The notes beneath the pieces are model-generated. The model did no database searches and was not told where the DNA came from. It saw only the letters and a list, made by a program, of their open reading frames with translations. Shown here piece after piece: positions 9,200-18,276 of a DNA stretch of 64,000 nt (the first letter of the stretch is position 1; each line of letters opens with the position of its first letter). The DNA is from Tardiphaga robiniae (GTDB lineage Bacteria; Pseudomonadota; Alphaproteobacteria; Rhizobiales; Xanthobacteraceae), in NCBI RefSeq assembly GCF_001618955.1, contig NZ_LVYV01000023.1, forward strand, positions 310,001-374,000, in the 5' to 3' direction. Both the position numbers and the translations under genes were made by a program.

Positions 9200-9600
9200 A
9201 GGATTATGATCCGAATATCCGGTTCGCGAGGGGCGCTTCATGAGGCGTCTTGAAGTGGGACAGGATGCGGCGCCTGCGGGTGTGGGGTGACGTACCCTGC
9301 GCACTCGGGAGGCCTTGGGTAGCCGTCCGGGCCCACTACGGGGCTCTGCCGCTTGCGGCTGGACGGGTGCGGCGAAGGCGGGCGAAAGCCTGCTGCCGGA
9401 TGACGGGCGCGATGCCCGTGCCCAGTACCCGGAAGCACGGCCCCGGGGACAGAAAAGCCGCGGTGGCGCGCCTGATGGCGTTACGCGGTTGCGGCTTGCC
9501 GGCGTTCCGGCGGAGCGGATCGCGAAAATTACCACCATTTCGCGTCGTCAGGCGCGCCGCCACCCCTCATGTTTCAGGAGGGGACACCGCTTAGACAACC
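9200..9600 (+). other. Unexplained GC-rich, hairpin-rich stretch; possible RNA or integrase remnant
   Basis: After the AT-rich segment at 9183-9222 comes a very GC-rich stretch with several exact local helices. GCCCGT pairs around a GCGAT loop near 9400-9418, CCGTGC pairs with GCACGG, and GGCGCGCCTGA near 9467 pairs with TCAGGCGCGCC near 9548, enclosing CGCGAAA/TTTCGCG. No RNase P, tmRNA, SRP or 6S signature was found. In one plus frame (about 9470-9550) the translation GVTRLRLAGVPAERIAKIT resembles the region after the catalytic HxxR of tyrosine integrases, but no catalytic residues are visible. Both readings are weak. Confidence 0.3.
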
Positions 9601-9811
9601 CCGAGCATGCGCTCGCGGGATCACAAAGGCGCGGGTGTCTGAATCTTTTTCCAACTATCAAAACGCATTCATGATGCGTGTTCGAAAAGCCCAATGATCA
9701 TAGGCTTCGCGCGATTCCCGCCACAATTTATCCGGTAAAATTCGAGCGTTCCGCTGAACGGTTGCGCTAATGGTTGCTGTCATAACGCTGTCAGAAGCGA
9801 TGAGGACAGCA

Positions 9812-10021
9812 ATGGTTGACAAAACAGAAACATCGGGACGGAACGTCGTCGATCTCAGGTCCTATCAACAGGCGCGCATGGCCGGCAAAGCTCAGGCAAT
9901 CTCTGCGCGAACCTGCCGGCATTGCGGCGCCGGGTTGATGGATGGCGAATCCGAAGACGATTGTTCCAGCGCCGGGATCAGCGCGGCTGCGCCGATGCCG
10001 CGGAAGTTTTACGCGGACTAG
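9812..10021 (+). CDS. Small hypothetical protein with a Cys-His knuckle
   Basis: A 69-residue protein, family not recognised. The ATG at 9812 has GAGGAC upstream at good spacing and opens MVDKTETSGRNVVDLRSYQQ. The middle holds CRHCG and, twelve residues later, a further Cys, which could bind a metal, but a complete four-ligand zinc ribbon is not present. Coding status rests on the ribosome binding site, the compact composition and lack of a competing ORF. Confidence 0.6.
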   Translation: MVDKTETSGRNVVDLRSYQQARMAGKAQAISARTCRHCGAGLMDGESEDDCSSAGISAAAPMPRKFYAD

Positions 10022-10096
10022 GAAGACCCGCGTGTCTTGGGGAGCGCCAGAATGGCGCGGTCCTCAGCATGACCATGTCCCACCTGACATCGCTGA

Positions 10097-10885
10097 TCAG
10101 ACGTGCTGGCCGCCATTGATGTGGATCTCGGCGCCATTCACGTATGAACTCGTTTCCGTACACAGCACATAGATGATCTTGGCGACTTCGTCGGGCGTGC
10201 CGAGCCGATGCAGCGGGATCTGCTGATCGACGATGGTCTGCGTGCCCGGCGACAGGATCGAGGTGTCGATCTCACCCGGCGCAATGGCATTGACGCGGAT
10301 GCCGAGGCGGCCGAAATCCGACGCCATTTCGCGGGTCAGCGACGCCAGCGCCGCTTTCGATGTGGCATAGGCCGCGCCGGCAAACGGATGCACGCGCGAG
10401 CCGGCGATCGAGGTGACGTTCACCACCGAGCCTTTGGCTGCCTTCAACTGTTCGATCAGCCCACGGGCCATCATGATCGGCGCGAAGAAGTTGACGTTGA
10501 AGACGTGGCTCCAGGTCGCGACGTCGGTATCGATCGAGCCCATGCGCGCGCCGCCTTCGGCCTTCGGCGAGATGGCGGCATTGTTCACCAGCGCATGCAG
10601 CGCGCCGCCGTTCAGCCGTTCCTTGATGTCGTCGATGGCGCGGACGGTGTCGTCATGGTCGGAGAGGTCGACCTGGATGTGATCTTCGGGGCCTGCATCC
10701 CATGGGCAGACTTCCGGAAACGGATGCCGCGAACAGGTCAGCACACGCCAGCCGGCGCTTGAAAAGCGCATCACAGTGGCATGACCGATGCCGCGGCTTG
10801 CGCCGGTGAGCAGCATTGTGCGCTTGGGCGCATTCGATCCCGGGTGGTTCACGTGTTTGGCTCTCGTCTCGTTGTCGGCGCTCAC
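10097..10885 (-). CDS. Short-chain dehydrogenase/reductase (SDR)
   Basis: A 262-residue classical SDR. The NAD(P)-binding motif TGASRGIG lies near residue 28. The NNAA motif, a catalytic Ser in VTSIAGS and YATSK (Tyr-x3-Lys) are all present, and the C-terminus has the family's [13 protein letters not shown]. The start codon is GTG at 10885, which overlaps the TGA stop of pdxH in the sequence GTGA, so the two genes are probably translationally coupled. The substrate is not known; the link to pdxH is positional only. Confidence 0.92.
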   Translation of the reverse strand: MSADNETRAKHVNHPGSNAPKRTMLLTGASRGIGHATVMRFSSAGWRVLTCSRHPFPEVCPWDAGPEDHIQVDLSDHDDTVRAIDDIKERLNGGALHALVNNAAISPKAEGGARMGSIDTDVATWSHVFNVNFFAPIMMARGLIEQLKAAKGSVVNVTSIAGSRVHPFAGAAYATSKAALASLTREMASDFGRLGIRVNAIAPGEIDTSILSPGTQTIVDQQIPLHRLGTPDEVAKIIYVLCTETSSYVNGAEIHINGGQHV

Positions 10886-11532
10886 GGATACAGTCTCACC
10901 TTGGTCCAGGACGTATCTGGTGCCGCGGTGTCGCGGCGGAATTCGATGCGGTCGTGCAGGCGGAACGGCCGGTCGTGCCAGAACTCAAAACGAACAGGCG
11001 TGATGCGCCATCCGCTCCAGCCTGGCGGCCGCGGAACGCTGCCGATCAAGTGCTTGGCGCCTTCCTTGGCGATGGCTTGTTCGAAGGCAAAGCGGCTTTC
11101 CAGCGGCTGCGACTGCTTGCTCGCCCAGGCGCCGATCTGGGCCTGTTTCGGGCGGGTCGCGAAATACTCGTCGGCCTCGGCTTCGGTCACGCGGGTGACG
11201 GGACCGCGAATGCGGACCTGGCGGCGCAGCGACTTCCAGTGAAACAGCAAGGCGGCCTTGGGATTGGCGGCGAGCTCCTGGCCCTTCTGGCTGGCAATGT
11301 GGCTGTAGAACACGAAACCGTCGGTGTCATAGCCCTTCATCAGCACCATGCGGACGTCGGGCAGGCCGTCGGCGTCGACGGTGGCCAGCGCCATCGCGTT
11401 CGGATCGTTGGGTTCTGAGGCCTTTGCCTCGGTAAACCACTCGGAAAACAGCGCAAATGGTTCCGCAGCGGCCGTAAAATCACCTGACGTTAACGGAGTT
11501 GAGTCTTTGATGGGGGAGGTCGTGTCGGTCAT
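10882..11532 (-). CDS. pdxH: Pyridoxamine/pyridoxine 5'-phosphate oxidase
   Basis: A 216-residue FMN-dependent oxidase that makes pyridoxal 5'-phosphate, the last step of vitamin B6 salvage and synthesis. Family sequence includes [37 protein letters not shown], the FMN/substrate region [14 protein letters not shown] and the C-terminal signature [14 protein letters not shown] ending in RLYP. The ATG at 11532 gives the usual family length; a longer reading to 11664 would cover the divergent gene. It is the first gene of a two-gene unit with the SDR downstream. Confidence 0.96.
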   Translation of the reverse strand: MTDTTSPIKDSTPLTSGDFTAAAEPFALFSEWFTEAKASEPNDPNAMALATVDADGLPDVRMVLMKGYDTDGFVFYSHIASQKGQELAANPKAALLFHWKSLRRQVRIRGPVTRVTEAEADEYFATRPKQAQIGAWASKQSQPLESRFAFEQAIAKEGAKHLIGSVPRPPGWSGWRITPVRFEFWHDRPFRLHDRIEFRRDTAAPDTSWTKVRLYP

Positions 11533-11546
11533 GTCCGGAGTTCCGC

Positions 11547-12068
11547 TTGCGTTGGCCTGCTGTCGAGAGCTTGCTGCTGCCCCTGCATAGGCAAGACCTA
11601 TATAGGGTACGGCTGCGCATTGGCCTATCGGCCATCTGCCCGCTCGGCGCGGCTTTGACAGCAATTCTTATCGGCAGCACCCTTGGTGGTTGCAGCATGG
11701 GCCGAAACGAGTCCGCGCTGGCCAAGATGGAGGGCGGTGACGTCACCGGCTCGATTTCGCCGGCATCGGTCCAGGCCACCAATTACGAGCCCACGGAAGC
11801 CGATCTTGTCCTGACGCGTACGGCGGCCTCCGATGTCCTTACCAAGGGCAGCAAGGATTCCAGCCAGCCGTGGGAAAACCCGTCGACCGGCGCGCGCGGA
11901 TCGGTGACGCCTCTGTCCAGTGCCTATGTCGCGGAAGGTCGCACCTGCAGGGATTTTCTGGCCAGCTATGTCAACGGCACCAACGAAAGCTGGATGCAAG
12001 GTGCAGCCTGTAAGGGTGACCGCGGCAGCTGGGACGTGCATACGCTGAAGCCGTGGAAACGGAGCTAG
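11547..12068 (+). CDS. RT0821/Lpp0805-type surface antigen lipoprotein
   Basis: Reads as a lipoprotein: basic and hydrophobic segment, then lipobox LGGC (Cys49 of the longest reading). The mature part carries a variable linker and a C-terminal domain with [29 protein letters not shown], a GAAC cysteine and [12 protein letters not shown], the pattern of rickettsial 17-kDa-like surface proteins. Function is unknown; an outer-membrane location is expected. The start is uncertain. The ATG at 11547 is only 14 bases from the divergent pdxH start, so a later non-ATG start (for example TTG at 11571) is possible. Confidence 0.75.
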   Translation: MRWPAVESLLLPLHRQDLYRVRLRIGLSAICPLGAALTAILIGSTLGGCSMGRNESALAKMEGGDVTGSISPASVQATNYEPTEADLVLTRTAASDVLTKGSKDSSQPWENPSTGARGSVTPLSSAYVAEGRTCRDFLASYVNGTNESWMQGAACKGDRGSWDVHTLKPWKRS

Positions 12069-12162
12069 TTTTCGCTGGCCGGCCGCTTGCGGCCCAGTTG
12101 CAAAAATGACACGAAGTCACCAGATGAAGAAGCAGGCGGGTTTCGGCCTGCAAATCCAACAT

Positions 12163-12184
12163 GCGGGCCGGTGGCCCGCCTTTT
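12163..12184 (+). terminator. Probable terminator after the surface-antigen gene
   Basis: GCGGGCC (12163-12169) pairs perfectly with GGCCCGC (12173-12179) around a GGT loop, followed by C and four Ts. It sits between the lipoprotein stop and the ribosome binding site of the DnaJ-type gene. Confidence 0.65.
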
Positions 12185-12208
12185 AGTTACCTGAAGGAGA
12201 GACGACGG

Positions 12209-13195
12209 ATGCGCGACCCCTATGAGGTCTTGGGGGTGCAGCGGGGCGCCAGCGCTGCGGCGATCAAGAGTGCCTATCGCAAGCTCGCCAAGAAGCATCA
12301 TCCCGACAACAACAAGGATGATCCGAAGGCCGCCGAGCGGTTTTCGGAAGTGAATTCGGCTAACGAAATCGTCGGCGACGAAGAAAAGCGCAAGCAATTC
12401 GACCGCGGCGAGATCGATGCCGAGGGCAAGGTGCGTTTCCAGGGTTTTCCCGGCGGCGGCGGCGGCGGCCGTGCCGGCGCGTCGCAGCGCGGCTTCGAGC
12501 ATGCCTTTCGCGGCGGTCCCGGCGCGCAGCAGGGCTTTCCCGGCGGTGCCGCCGGCGGCGGTTTCGAGGACATCCTCAACAGCATGTTCGGCGGCGCCAG
12601 CCCGCGCGGCGCGCGGCCGGGCGCGCAAGGTTTTGAATTCGAGAGCGGCGGCTATGCCGGCGGGATGCCCGATCTGGATCTGAACGTCGCCATGACGGTG
12701 ACGCTGGAAGAGTCTGTGAAGGGCGCGGAGAAGCGCGTACGCCTGCCATCCGGCAAGGAATTGAACGTCAAGGTGCCGGCCGGCGTCACCTCGGGCCAGC
12801 AGATCCGGCTCCGCGGGCAGGGCGAAAGCGCTGCCGGTCATCGTCCCGGCGATTTGATGATCACCGTCACCATCGCCCCCCATTCCTTCTTCAAGGTGGA
12901 TGGCAACGACCTGCGCGTCGATCTGCCGATCACGCTCTACGAAGCCGTGCTGGGGGCCAAGGTGCGCGCGCCGACACTCACCGGCGCCGTGGAGCTTTCA
13001 ATTCCGAAGAACACGTCGAGCGGACGGGTGTTTCGCCTGAAGGGCAAGGGCCTGCCGCTGGCCGGGGGCGCAGCGGGCGATCTCTACTTCACCACCAGGA
13101 TCATGTTGCCGGACGGCAACGACGCCGATCTGGAAAAGCTGATGGAGAAATGGCGCGACGGGCACCCGTATCATCCGCGGAATGAGTTGGGGTGA
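12209..13195 (+). CDS. DnaJ-class co-chaperone without zinc finger (CbpA type)
   Basis: A 328-residue class II J-protein. The N-terminal J domain (about 1-70) has HPD at residues 31-33, needed to stimulate DnaK ATPase. A long Gly/Phe-rich linker (about 76-150) follows, then the two C-terminal beta-barrel substrate-binding domains ([18 protein letters not shown] onward). The CxxCxGxG zinc repeats of true DnaJ are absent, so it is CbpA-like. The ATG at 12209 is preceded by GAAGGAGAG; the longer reading from 12161 would include the terminator hairpin and is rejected. Confidence 0.94.
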   Translation: MRDPYEVLGVQRGASAAAIKSAYRKLAKKHHPDNNKDDPKAAERFSEVNSANEIVGDEEKRKQFDRGEIDAEGKVRFQGFPGGGGGGRAGASQRGFEHAFRGGPGAQQGFPGGAAGGGFEDILNSMFGGASPRGARPGAQGFEFESGGYAGGMPDLDLNVAMTVTLEESVKGAEKRVRLPSGKELNVKVPAGVTSGQQIRLRGQGESAAGHRPGDLMITVTIAPHSFFKVDGNDLRVDLPITLYEAVLGAKVRAPTLTGAVELSIPKNTSSGRVFRLKGKGLPLAGGAAGDLYFTTRIMLPDGNDADLEKLMEKWRDGHPYHPRNELG

Positions 13196-13204
13196 GGCTA
13201 GACG

Positions 13205-13232
13205 GAGCGGTGCGGCACTGGCCGCACCGCTC
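13205..13232. terminator. Strong hairpin after the DnaJ-type gene
   Basis: A perfect 12-bp stem (13205-13216 with 13221-13232) and a 4-base ACTG loop lie ten bases past the stop codon. There is no T-tract, so it may act as an mRNA 3' stabiliser rather than an intrinsic terminator. Confidence 0.45.
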
Positions 13233-13317
13233 TCGAATAATCTGCTGCTAACCTTGCGGGCAGATCAATTCGATCAACGTTTGATTGTGTCGATGCTGTC
13301 GCACTATAAAAACGTGC

Positions 13318-14094
13318 ATGGCCATCACCTATCCAACCGCCAGACAGGTTTTTCACTCCGTGTGGTACGGCGCGCGTCTAGTCTTTCGCCAAGCGCCGCA
13401 TTTGGTCCTGATCGCGTTTTCGATCTGCATGCTGATCGATCTCTGCAGGCTCGCAGTTGGATCCGACGACATCAGCAGTAAAGCGTTTCGCGTCCTGCTT
13501 GACGGCATATCCATGATCCTGCTGGTGCCCTTCTATGTCGGCGCATATCGTCTGATCATTCTTGACGAGCAGCCCGCGCACTATCTCGCGTATTTTTGCG
13601 ATCGATTCCGCCGCTATTTCAAATGGGCAGGCGTGTTCTGGGTACCGACGCTGGTCGGCGAGATTATGCCTGAGTCCGGTTTGATGAGTATTCTCTTGCC
13701 GATCGGTTTGGCGATTATCGTCATCATTGTGTCGGTCCGCCTGTTGTTGTTGTTTCCTGCTTTGGCCGCGGGCCTGGTCAACGTGACGGCTACAGATGCA
13801 TGGCACGACAGTCGAGGACGGATCTGGCTGATCGTTCGGACCATGCTGGCAATCGTCATTCCCTTTACGGCGGCGCTGGCGGTGTGGATTGCTTGCATCA
13901 TGATGTTGGGCCTGGTCGGAAGCACGGCCGATCTTCCATTCTGGAAAGCGATGTTGCGGGCCGTTACGGACAGCACGATAGGAATTATCGCAACCGTTGT
14001 GATGATCGCGAATACGGCACTGTTATTCGATGTGATCGGTGACCGCGTGAAACGCGAAAGTCCTGTCTCGCCTGAGGCAATGCCGAACGCCTGA
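13318..14094 (+). CDS. Polytopic membrane protein of unknown function
   Basis: A 258-residue protein with about six hydrophobic helices: LVLIAFSICMLIDLCRLAV, LLDGISMILLVPFYVGAY, ILLPIGLAIIVIIVSVRLLLLFPALAAG, and three more between residues 170 and 245. No catalytic motif or transporter signature was recognised. The short hydrophilic tail ends ESPVSPEAMPNA. The ATG at 13318 is chosen as the first Met before a plausible N-terminus (MAITYPTARQ); an earlier Met at 13285 would add a Cys-rich leader that looks non-coding. Monocistronic, convergent with the anti-sigma gene. Confidence 0.75.
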   Translation: MAITYPTARQVFHSVWYGARLVFRQAPHLVLIAFSICMLIDLCRLAVGSDDISSKAFRVLLDGISMILLVPFYVGAYRLIILDEQPAHYLAYFCDRFRRYFKWAGVFWVPTLVGEIMPESGLMSILLPIGLAIIVIIVSVRLLLLFPALAAGLVNVTATDAWHDSRGRIWLIVRTMLAIVIPFTAALAVWIACIMMLGLVGSTADLPFWKAMLRAVTDSTIGIIATVVMIANTALLFDVIGDRVKRESPVSPEAMPNA

Positions 14095-14095
14095 C

Positions 14096-14126
14096 AGCCC
14101 GGATTCTGCTTCGCTCCATCCGGGCT
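14096..14126. repeat. Short dispersed palindrome (AGCCCGGAT type)
   Basis: AGCCCGGAT at 14096-14104 pairs with ATCCGGGCT at 14118-14126 around TCTGCTTCGCTCC. This short repeat is widespread in proteobacterial genomes (general knowledge) and here sits between two convergent genes, where it may also help end transcription. Confidence 0.6.
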
Positions 14127-14137
14127 ACAGAGTGCAG

Positions 14138-14911
14138 CTATCCCCCCACCTTCTCCGTCTGGTCATAGATCTGGCGCGCGACCTGGTTGAGCCGGTCCTT
14201 GTCGGTCGGGCCTGACACGACATAGCCGACGCCCTTGTCGGCCCAGAACATGGCGCCGTCCTTGTCCTGCGCGGCATAGCGCATCTGGGTGGGGTCGGCT
14301 TTCGCGGCACGCGATGTGTAGAGCGTGTAGCGCTCGCCCGACGGACTCTCATACATGAAGAAGGCCGCAGGCGCTTCAGGGCCGGGCAGCAATCGTCCGC
14401 CGACCAGCTTCAATCCGGCCGCCTCGAGTTCCGGTGCCTTGATCTCGTAACCCACGCGCTTCGATAGCCACTGCTGCAGATGTGCACGTTCATTGCCTGC
14501 GACTTCGACGGGATGGCGCACTTCGACCACATAGAGCCGATGCGCACCGAGCGCATCCACCGTGAAATTCCGGAATGTCGACGGAGCGGCCGCTGCGCCG
14601 TGTGCGACCCAGCCCGCGCTACCACCTGCAACGAAGGCGACAAGCGTTGCTGCGACGGCGCCGTAGATCCAGCGCCGCGGCTGCTGAACCAATCGCTCGA
14701 TCTCCAGCCGCTTTGGCACTGTCTCGTCGGCGATCGCATCGTAGCGGGCATGCAGCAACTCGGCCATCGCGCGCCATGATGCGACGCGCTCGGCATCGTC
14801 AGGATGTGTCGCGAGCCATGCCTCGACATCGGCGCGGCGCTCGGCCGGCAATTCATTGTCGACGAAGGCGTGCAATTCGTCTTCGGTCACGGGAATGTTC
14901 GGTCCGGTCAT
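14138..14911 (-). CDS. Anti-sigma factor, single-pass membrane protein
   Basis: A 257-residue protein with a cytosolic N-terminal anti-sigma-like domain (VTEDELHAFVDNELPAERRADVEAWL), one membrane helix near residues 82-104 (AVAATLVAFVAGGSAGWVAHG) and a periplasmic C-terminal half. The usual HC2 zinc ligands (HxxxCxxC) are not seen, so it is a zinc-less variant. The start at 14911 has AAGGGAAG six bases upstream, whereas an ATG two codons earlier abuts that sequence. It lies directly downstream of the ECF sigma gene, which it presumably holds inactive at the membrane. Confidence 0.85.
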   Translation of the reverse strand: MTGPNIPVTEDELHAFVDNELPAERRADVEAWLATHPDDAERVASWRAMAELLHARYDAIADETVPKRLEIERLVQQPRRWIYGAVAATLVAFVAGGSAGWVAHGAAAAPSTFRNFTVDALGAHRLYVVEVRHPVEVAGNERAHLQQWLSKRVGYEIKAPELEAAGLKLVGGRLLPGPEAPAAFFMYESPSGERYTLYTSRAAKADPTQMRYAAQDKDGAMFWADKGVGYVVSGPTDKDRLNQVARQIYDQTEKVGG

Positions 14912-14929
14912 TATCATCTTCCCTTTAAA

Positions 14930-15487
14930 TCATTTGACCGCGCGCAGCGCCGGGCGCTCGCCGTCGAGATAGGCTTTGACATGGGCGCGGGCGCGGGCGA
15001 GGCGCGACATCACGGTGCCGATCGGCACGCCCTGGATGTCGGCGACTTCGCGGTAGCTCAGGCCTTCGAGCATCACGAGCAGCAGCACCGAGCGCTGTTC
15101 TTCGACGAGGGCGGCGAGGGCGCGCGAGATGTCGCGCCCTTCGGCTTCGGTGCCGCTGGCGTCCGGATTGTTGTCGAACAGTTCGGTAAAGATCGGTTTG
15201 CGCGCCAGCGAGCGACGGCGGTTGCGGTTCAGATTGGTCAGGATTGTGTAAAGCCAGCTTCTGAGGTCGCCGCCAATGAACAGTTTCTCGGAGCGCAGCG
15301 CGCGCACCAGCGTGTCCTGCACCAGATCGTCGGCAATGTCGGTGTCACGCGCCAGCGCCCGCGCATAGCGGCGCAGCGCCGGAATCATGCTCTCAACGCT
15401 TTCGCGAAAGGCGCTCATGGGGCTCGTGCCATCCGTTGCAATCCTGACGGTATCTTGGGCGGTCCGCAATTGCGCCGCATCTATCAT
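14930..15487 (-). CDS. ECF-type RNA polymerase sigma factor
   Basis: A 185-residue group IV sigma factor. Region 2 is visible as ALRRYARALARDTDIADDLVQDTLVRAL followed by RSWLYTILTNLNRNRRR. Region 4 is EEQRSVLLLVMLEGLSYREVADIQGVPIGTVMSRLARAR with its helix-turn-helix. PhyR and NepR genes are absent nearby, so it is not the EcfG general stress system. The partner anti-sigma follows after 18 bases. The start could instead be the ATG at 15418 (MSAFRESVE), because a GGAAT/GTT-like promoter candidate at 15485-15513 overlaps the upstream ATG. Confidence 0.92.
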   Translation of the reverse strand: MIDAAQLRTAQDTVRIATDGTSPMSAFRESVESMIPALRRYARALARDTDIADDLVQDTLVRALRSEKLFIGGDLRSWLYTILTNLNRNRRRSLARKPIFTELFDNNPDASGTEAEGRDISRALAALVEEQRSVLLLVMLEGLSYREVADIQGVPIGTVMSRLARARAHVKAYLDGERPALRAVK

Positions 15488-15645
15488 AACACCTTGGCGG
15501 ACCGTCTATTCCGGCGTTAAGCCCGGACGGTAAACAGCGGCATAACCGGGCTTTTGGGCTGTACCGAACGCAAGTGCTGGTGTACCCCCAAGGCCAGATC
15601 GGTATGGACTGCCAAGGCTGTCAGCCAAGCAAAACAGGATACGAC

Positions 15646-16467
15646 ATGAGCGAAGTTTCAGGCCTGATGAAGGGCAAGCGCGGCGTTATTCTCGGCGTCG
15701 CCAACAACCGTTCCATTGCCTGGGGCATCGCCAAGGCGTGTCAGGCGCAGGGCGCGGACATCGCGCTGACCTATCAGGGCGATGCGCTGAAGAAGCGTGT
15801 CGAGCCGCTGGCCGCCGAGCTCGGCGCCGAGCTGCTGGGCCATTGCGACGTCACCGACGCAGCCACCATCGATGCGGTGTTCGACCGGGTGAAGGAGAAA
15901 TGGGGCAAGATCGATTTTGTCGTCCACGCCATCGCCTTCTCGGACAAAGACGAGCTCGAAGGTCGCTATGTCGACACATCGGCCGAGAATTTCAGCAAGA
16001 GCATGCTGATCTCCTGCTACTCGCTGACGGCCATCGCACAGCGCGCCGAGAAGCTCATGACCGAGGGCGGCTCTATCGTTACGCTGACCTATTACGGCGC
16101 CGAGAAGTGGATGCCGAACTACAATGTGATGGGTGTCGCCAAGGCTGCGCTGGAAGCCAGCGTGCGCTATCTGGCGGCTGACCTGGGCGTGAAGGGTATC
16201 CGCGTCAATGCGATCTCTGCCGGCCCGATCAAGACGCTGGCCTTCGCAGGGATAGCCGACTCCCGCTATCTGTTGAAATACAACGAGGTCAACGCGCCGC
16301 TGCGCAAGAACGTCTCCATCGACGAAGTTGGCCAGAGCGCGGTGTATTTCCTGTCCGATATGTCCACCGGCGTCACCGGCGAAGTGCATCACGTCGATGC
16401 CGGCTATCACGTGCTCGGCACCAAGGTGCCGGATGCGCCGGACATCAGCATGGGCAGCAAGGACTGA
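15646..16467 (+). CDS. fabI: Enoyl-ACP reductase (NADH), FabI type
   Basis: A 273-residue enoyl-[acyl-carrier-protein] reductase of type II fatty acid synthesis. The atypical SDR nucleotide motif GVANNRSIAWGIAKA is FabI-specific. The catalytic pair is Tyr159 and Lys166 (YNVMGVAK, Tyr-x6-Lys) instead of the Tyr-x3-Lys of classical SDRs. The C-terminus has the substrate loop GPIKTLAFAGI. The ATG at 15646 has AGGA upstream; an earlier reading at 15574 is unsupported. The histidine phosphatase gene follows almost without a gap, so the two may be cotranscribed. Confidence 0.97.
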   Translation: MSEVSGLMKGKRGVILGVANNRSIAWGIAKACQAQGADIALTYQGDALKKRVEPLAAELGAELLGHCDVTDAATIDAVFDRVKEKWGKIDFVVHAIAFSDKDELEGRYVDTSAENFSKSMLISCYSLTAIAQRAEKLMTEGGSIVTLTYYGAEKWMPNYNVMGVAKAALEASVRYLAADLGVKGIRVNAISAGPIKTLAFAGIADSRYLLKYNEVNAPLRKNVSIDEVGQSAVYFLSDMSTGVTGEVHHVDAGYHVLGTKVPDAPDISMGSKD

Positions 16468-16479
16468 TTGCTGACGTCC

Positions 16480-17079
16480 ATGCCGAAGCCAACCATCTAT
16501 TATATTCGCCACGGCCAGACCGAATGGAACGCCGCCGGTCGCTTTCAGGGCTCGAAGGACATTCCGCTCAACGATCTCGGTCGGGAGCAGGCGGCACATG
16601 CCGGCACCGTGCTGAAGGATATTCTGGCACGGGACGGGCGCACCAGCGGCGATGTCGCGTTCGTCTCCAGTCCGCTCGGCCGCGCGCGCAACACCATGGA
16701 ACTGGTGCGCGGCAAGCTCGATCTTCCCCATGACGACTACGGCCTCGACGATCGTCTGCGTGAGATCGGCTTCGGCCACTGGGAAGGATTCACGCTGGCC
16801 GAGCAGGAAGCTGCGCATCCCGACATCTTTGCGGCGCGTCTTCTGGACAAATGGAGCCTGCCGGCGCCGGGCGGCGAAAGCTATGGTGAAGTGCAGCTCC
16901 GCATGCGCGCATGGGTTGACGGCCTCACGGGCGATACCGTCGCGGTGGCGCATGGCGGCACGGCGCGGGCGCTGATGGTGGCGCTGGGCCTTGAGACGCC
17001 GGACGGTGTCAGTGAGCTGCCGATCCAGCAGGGCGCGGTCTACGTGTTCAACGCTGACGGGATGGACAAGTTTAGTTAA
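16480..17079 (+). CDS. Histidine phosphatase (phosphoglycerate mutase-like) protein
   Basis: A 199-residue branch-1 histidine phosphatase. The phospho-His motif RHGQTEWN is at residues 10-17 (His11), the second catalytic His is in VAVAHGGTARAL, and the acidic residue in FGHWEG fits the family. Such enzymes range from cofactor-dependent mutases to broad phosphatases; at this size phosphatase activity is more likely. The ATG at 16480 gives the typical N-terminus MPKPTIYYIRHG, though a TTG right after the fabI stop (16468) has a better-placed AAGGA. Confidence 0.9.
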   Translation: MPKPTIYYIRHGQTEWNAAGRFQGSKDIPLNDLGREQAAHAGTVLKDILARDGRTSGDVAFVSSPLGRARNTMELVRGKLDLPHDDYGLDDRLREIGFGHWEGFTLAEQEAAHPDIFAARLLDKWSLPAPGGESYGEVQLRMRAWVDGLTGDTVAVAHGGTARALMVALGLETPDGVSELPIQQGAVYVFNADGMDKFS

Positions 17080-17154
17080 GCATTTCGGCCGGCCGGGCGA
17101 TTTGACCCCCCGGACGGCCCGCGTTACGACATCTGCTCAAGCAGCGAGCGCACC

Positions 17155-18240
17155 ATGTCTCATAACACCTTCGGTCACATGTTCCGCGTCACGACCTTCG
17201 GCGAGAGCCACGGGGTGGCGATCGGCTGCGTGGTCGATGGCTGTCCGCCGCTGATCCCGCTGGATGTCACCGAGATCCAGGCCGATCTCGATCGCCGTCG
17301 TCCCGGCCAGTCGCGCTTTACCACGCAGCGGCAGGAAGCTGACGCGGTCAAAATCCTGTCCGGGGTCATGGTGCATCCGGAAACGGGTGTGCAGGTCACG
17401 ACGGGGACGCCGATCGCGCTCCTGATCGAGAATACCGACCAGCGCTCGAAGGACTATTCGGACATCAAGGACAAGTTTCGGCCGGGCCATGCCGACTTCA
17501 CCTATGAGGCCAAATACGGGTTGCGCGATTATCGCGGCGGCGGTCGCTCGTCGGCCCGCGAGACCGCGACGCGCGTGGCCGCTGGCGCCATTGCGCGCAA
17601 GATCGTGCCTGGCATGACGGTGCGTGCAGCGCTGGTGCAGATGGGCCCGCACAAGATCGACCGCGGCAACTGGGACTGGGACGAGGTTGCGCGCAATCCA
17701 TTCTTCTGCCCGGACAAGGACAAGGCCGCCTTTTTCGAAAGCTATCTCGATGGTATCCGGAAATCCGGCTCGTCGATCGGTGCGGTGATCGAAGTGGTCG
17801 CCGACGGCGTGCCCGCAGGTTTGGGCGCGCCCATTTACGCCAAGCTCGATGGCGATCTGGCAGCGGCGCTGATGAGCATCAATGCGGTGAAGGGCGTTGA
17901 GATCGGTGACGGTTTTGGCGCGGCGGAGTTGTCCGGTGAGGACAATGCCGACGAGATGCGCATGACCAATCACGGCCCGTCATTTCTCTCAAACCATGCC
18001 GGGGGCATTCTCGGCGGCATTTCCACGGGCCAGCCGGTCGTGGCACGTTTTGCCGTGAAGCCGACCTCGTCGATCCTGTCGCCGCGCAAGACCGTCGATC
18101 GCAATGGCGCCGACACTGACATCCTGACCAAGGGTCGCCACGATCCCTGCGTCGGCATCCGTGCCGTGCCGGTGGCCGAAGCCATGGCCGCTTGTGTGCT
18201 CGCCGATCATTTCATTCGGCATCGCGGGCAGGTCGGCTAG
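17155..18240 (+). CDS. aroC: Chorismate synthase
   Basis: A 361-residue enzyme that converts 5-enolpyruvylshikimate 3-phosphate to chorismate, the last shared step of aromatic amino acid synthesis; it needs reduced FMN. Signatures are the N-terminus [19 protein letters not shown], the [29 protein letters not shown] stretch, and [15 protein letters not shown] near the end. Length and start match the family. It is probably read with the upstream genes, 75 bases away. No shikimate-pathway partner is adjacent. Confidence 0.98.
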   Translation: MSHNTFGHMFRVTTFGESHGVAIGCVVDGCPPLIPLDVTEIQADLDRRRPGQSRFTTQRQEADAVKILSGVMVHPETGVQVTTGTPIALLIENTDQRSKDYSDIKDKFRPGHADFTYEAKYGLRDYRGGGRSSARETATRVAAGAIARKIVPGMTVRAALVQMGPHKIDRGNWDWDEVARNPFFCPDKDKAAFFESYLDGIRKSGSSIGAVIEVVADGVPAGLGAPIYAKLDGDLAAALMSINAVKGVEIGDGFGAAELSGEDNADEMRMTNHGPSFLSNHAGGILGGISTGQPVVARFAVKPTSSILSPRKTVDRNGADTDILTKGRHDPCVGIRAVPVAEAMAACVLADHFIRHRGQVG

Positions 18241-18276
18241 AGTAAGTGACTGACCGAAGCCCGCGTTCGCGCGAGT

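Noticed and set aside
8963-9538. A 191-residue minus-strand ORF across the REP element after corA
   Set aside because: Its translation is repeat-derived, Arg/Pro-rich and lacks any family feature.
9200-9600. Structured stretch considered as RNase P RNA, tmRNA or SRP RNA
   Set aside because: None of the conserved core sequences of these RNAs could be found; there is no tag reading frame and no GGAAGCAGC-type SRP loop.
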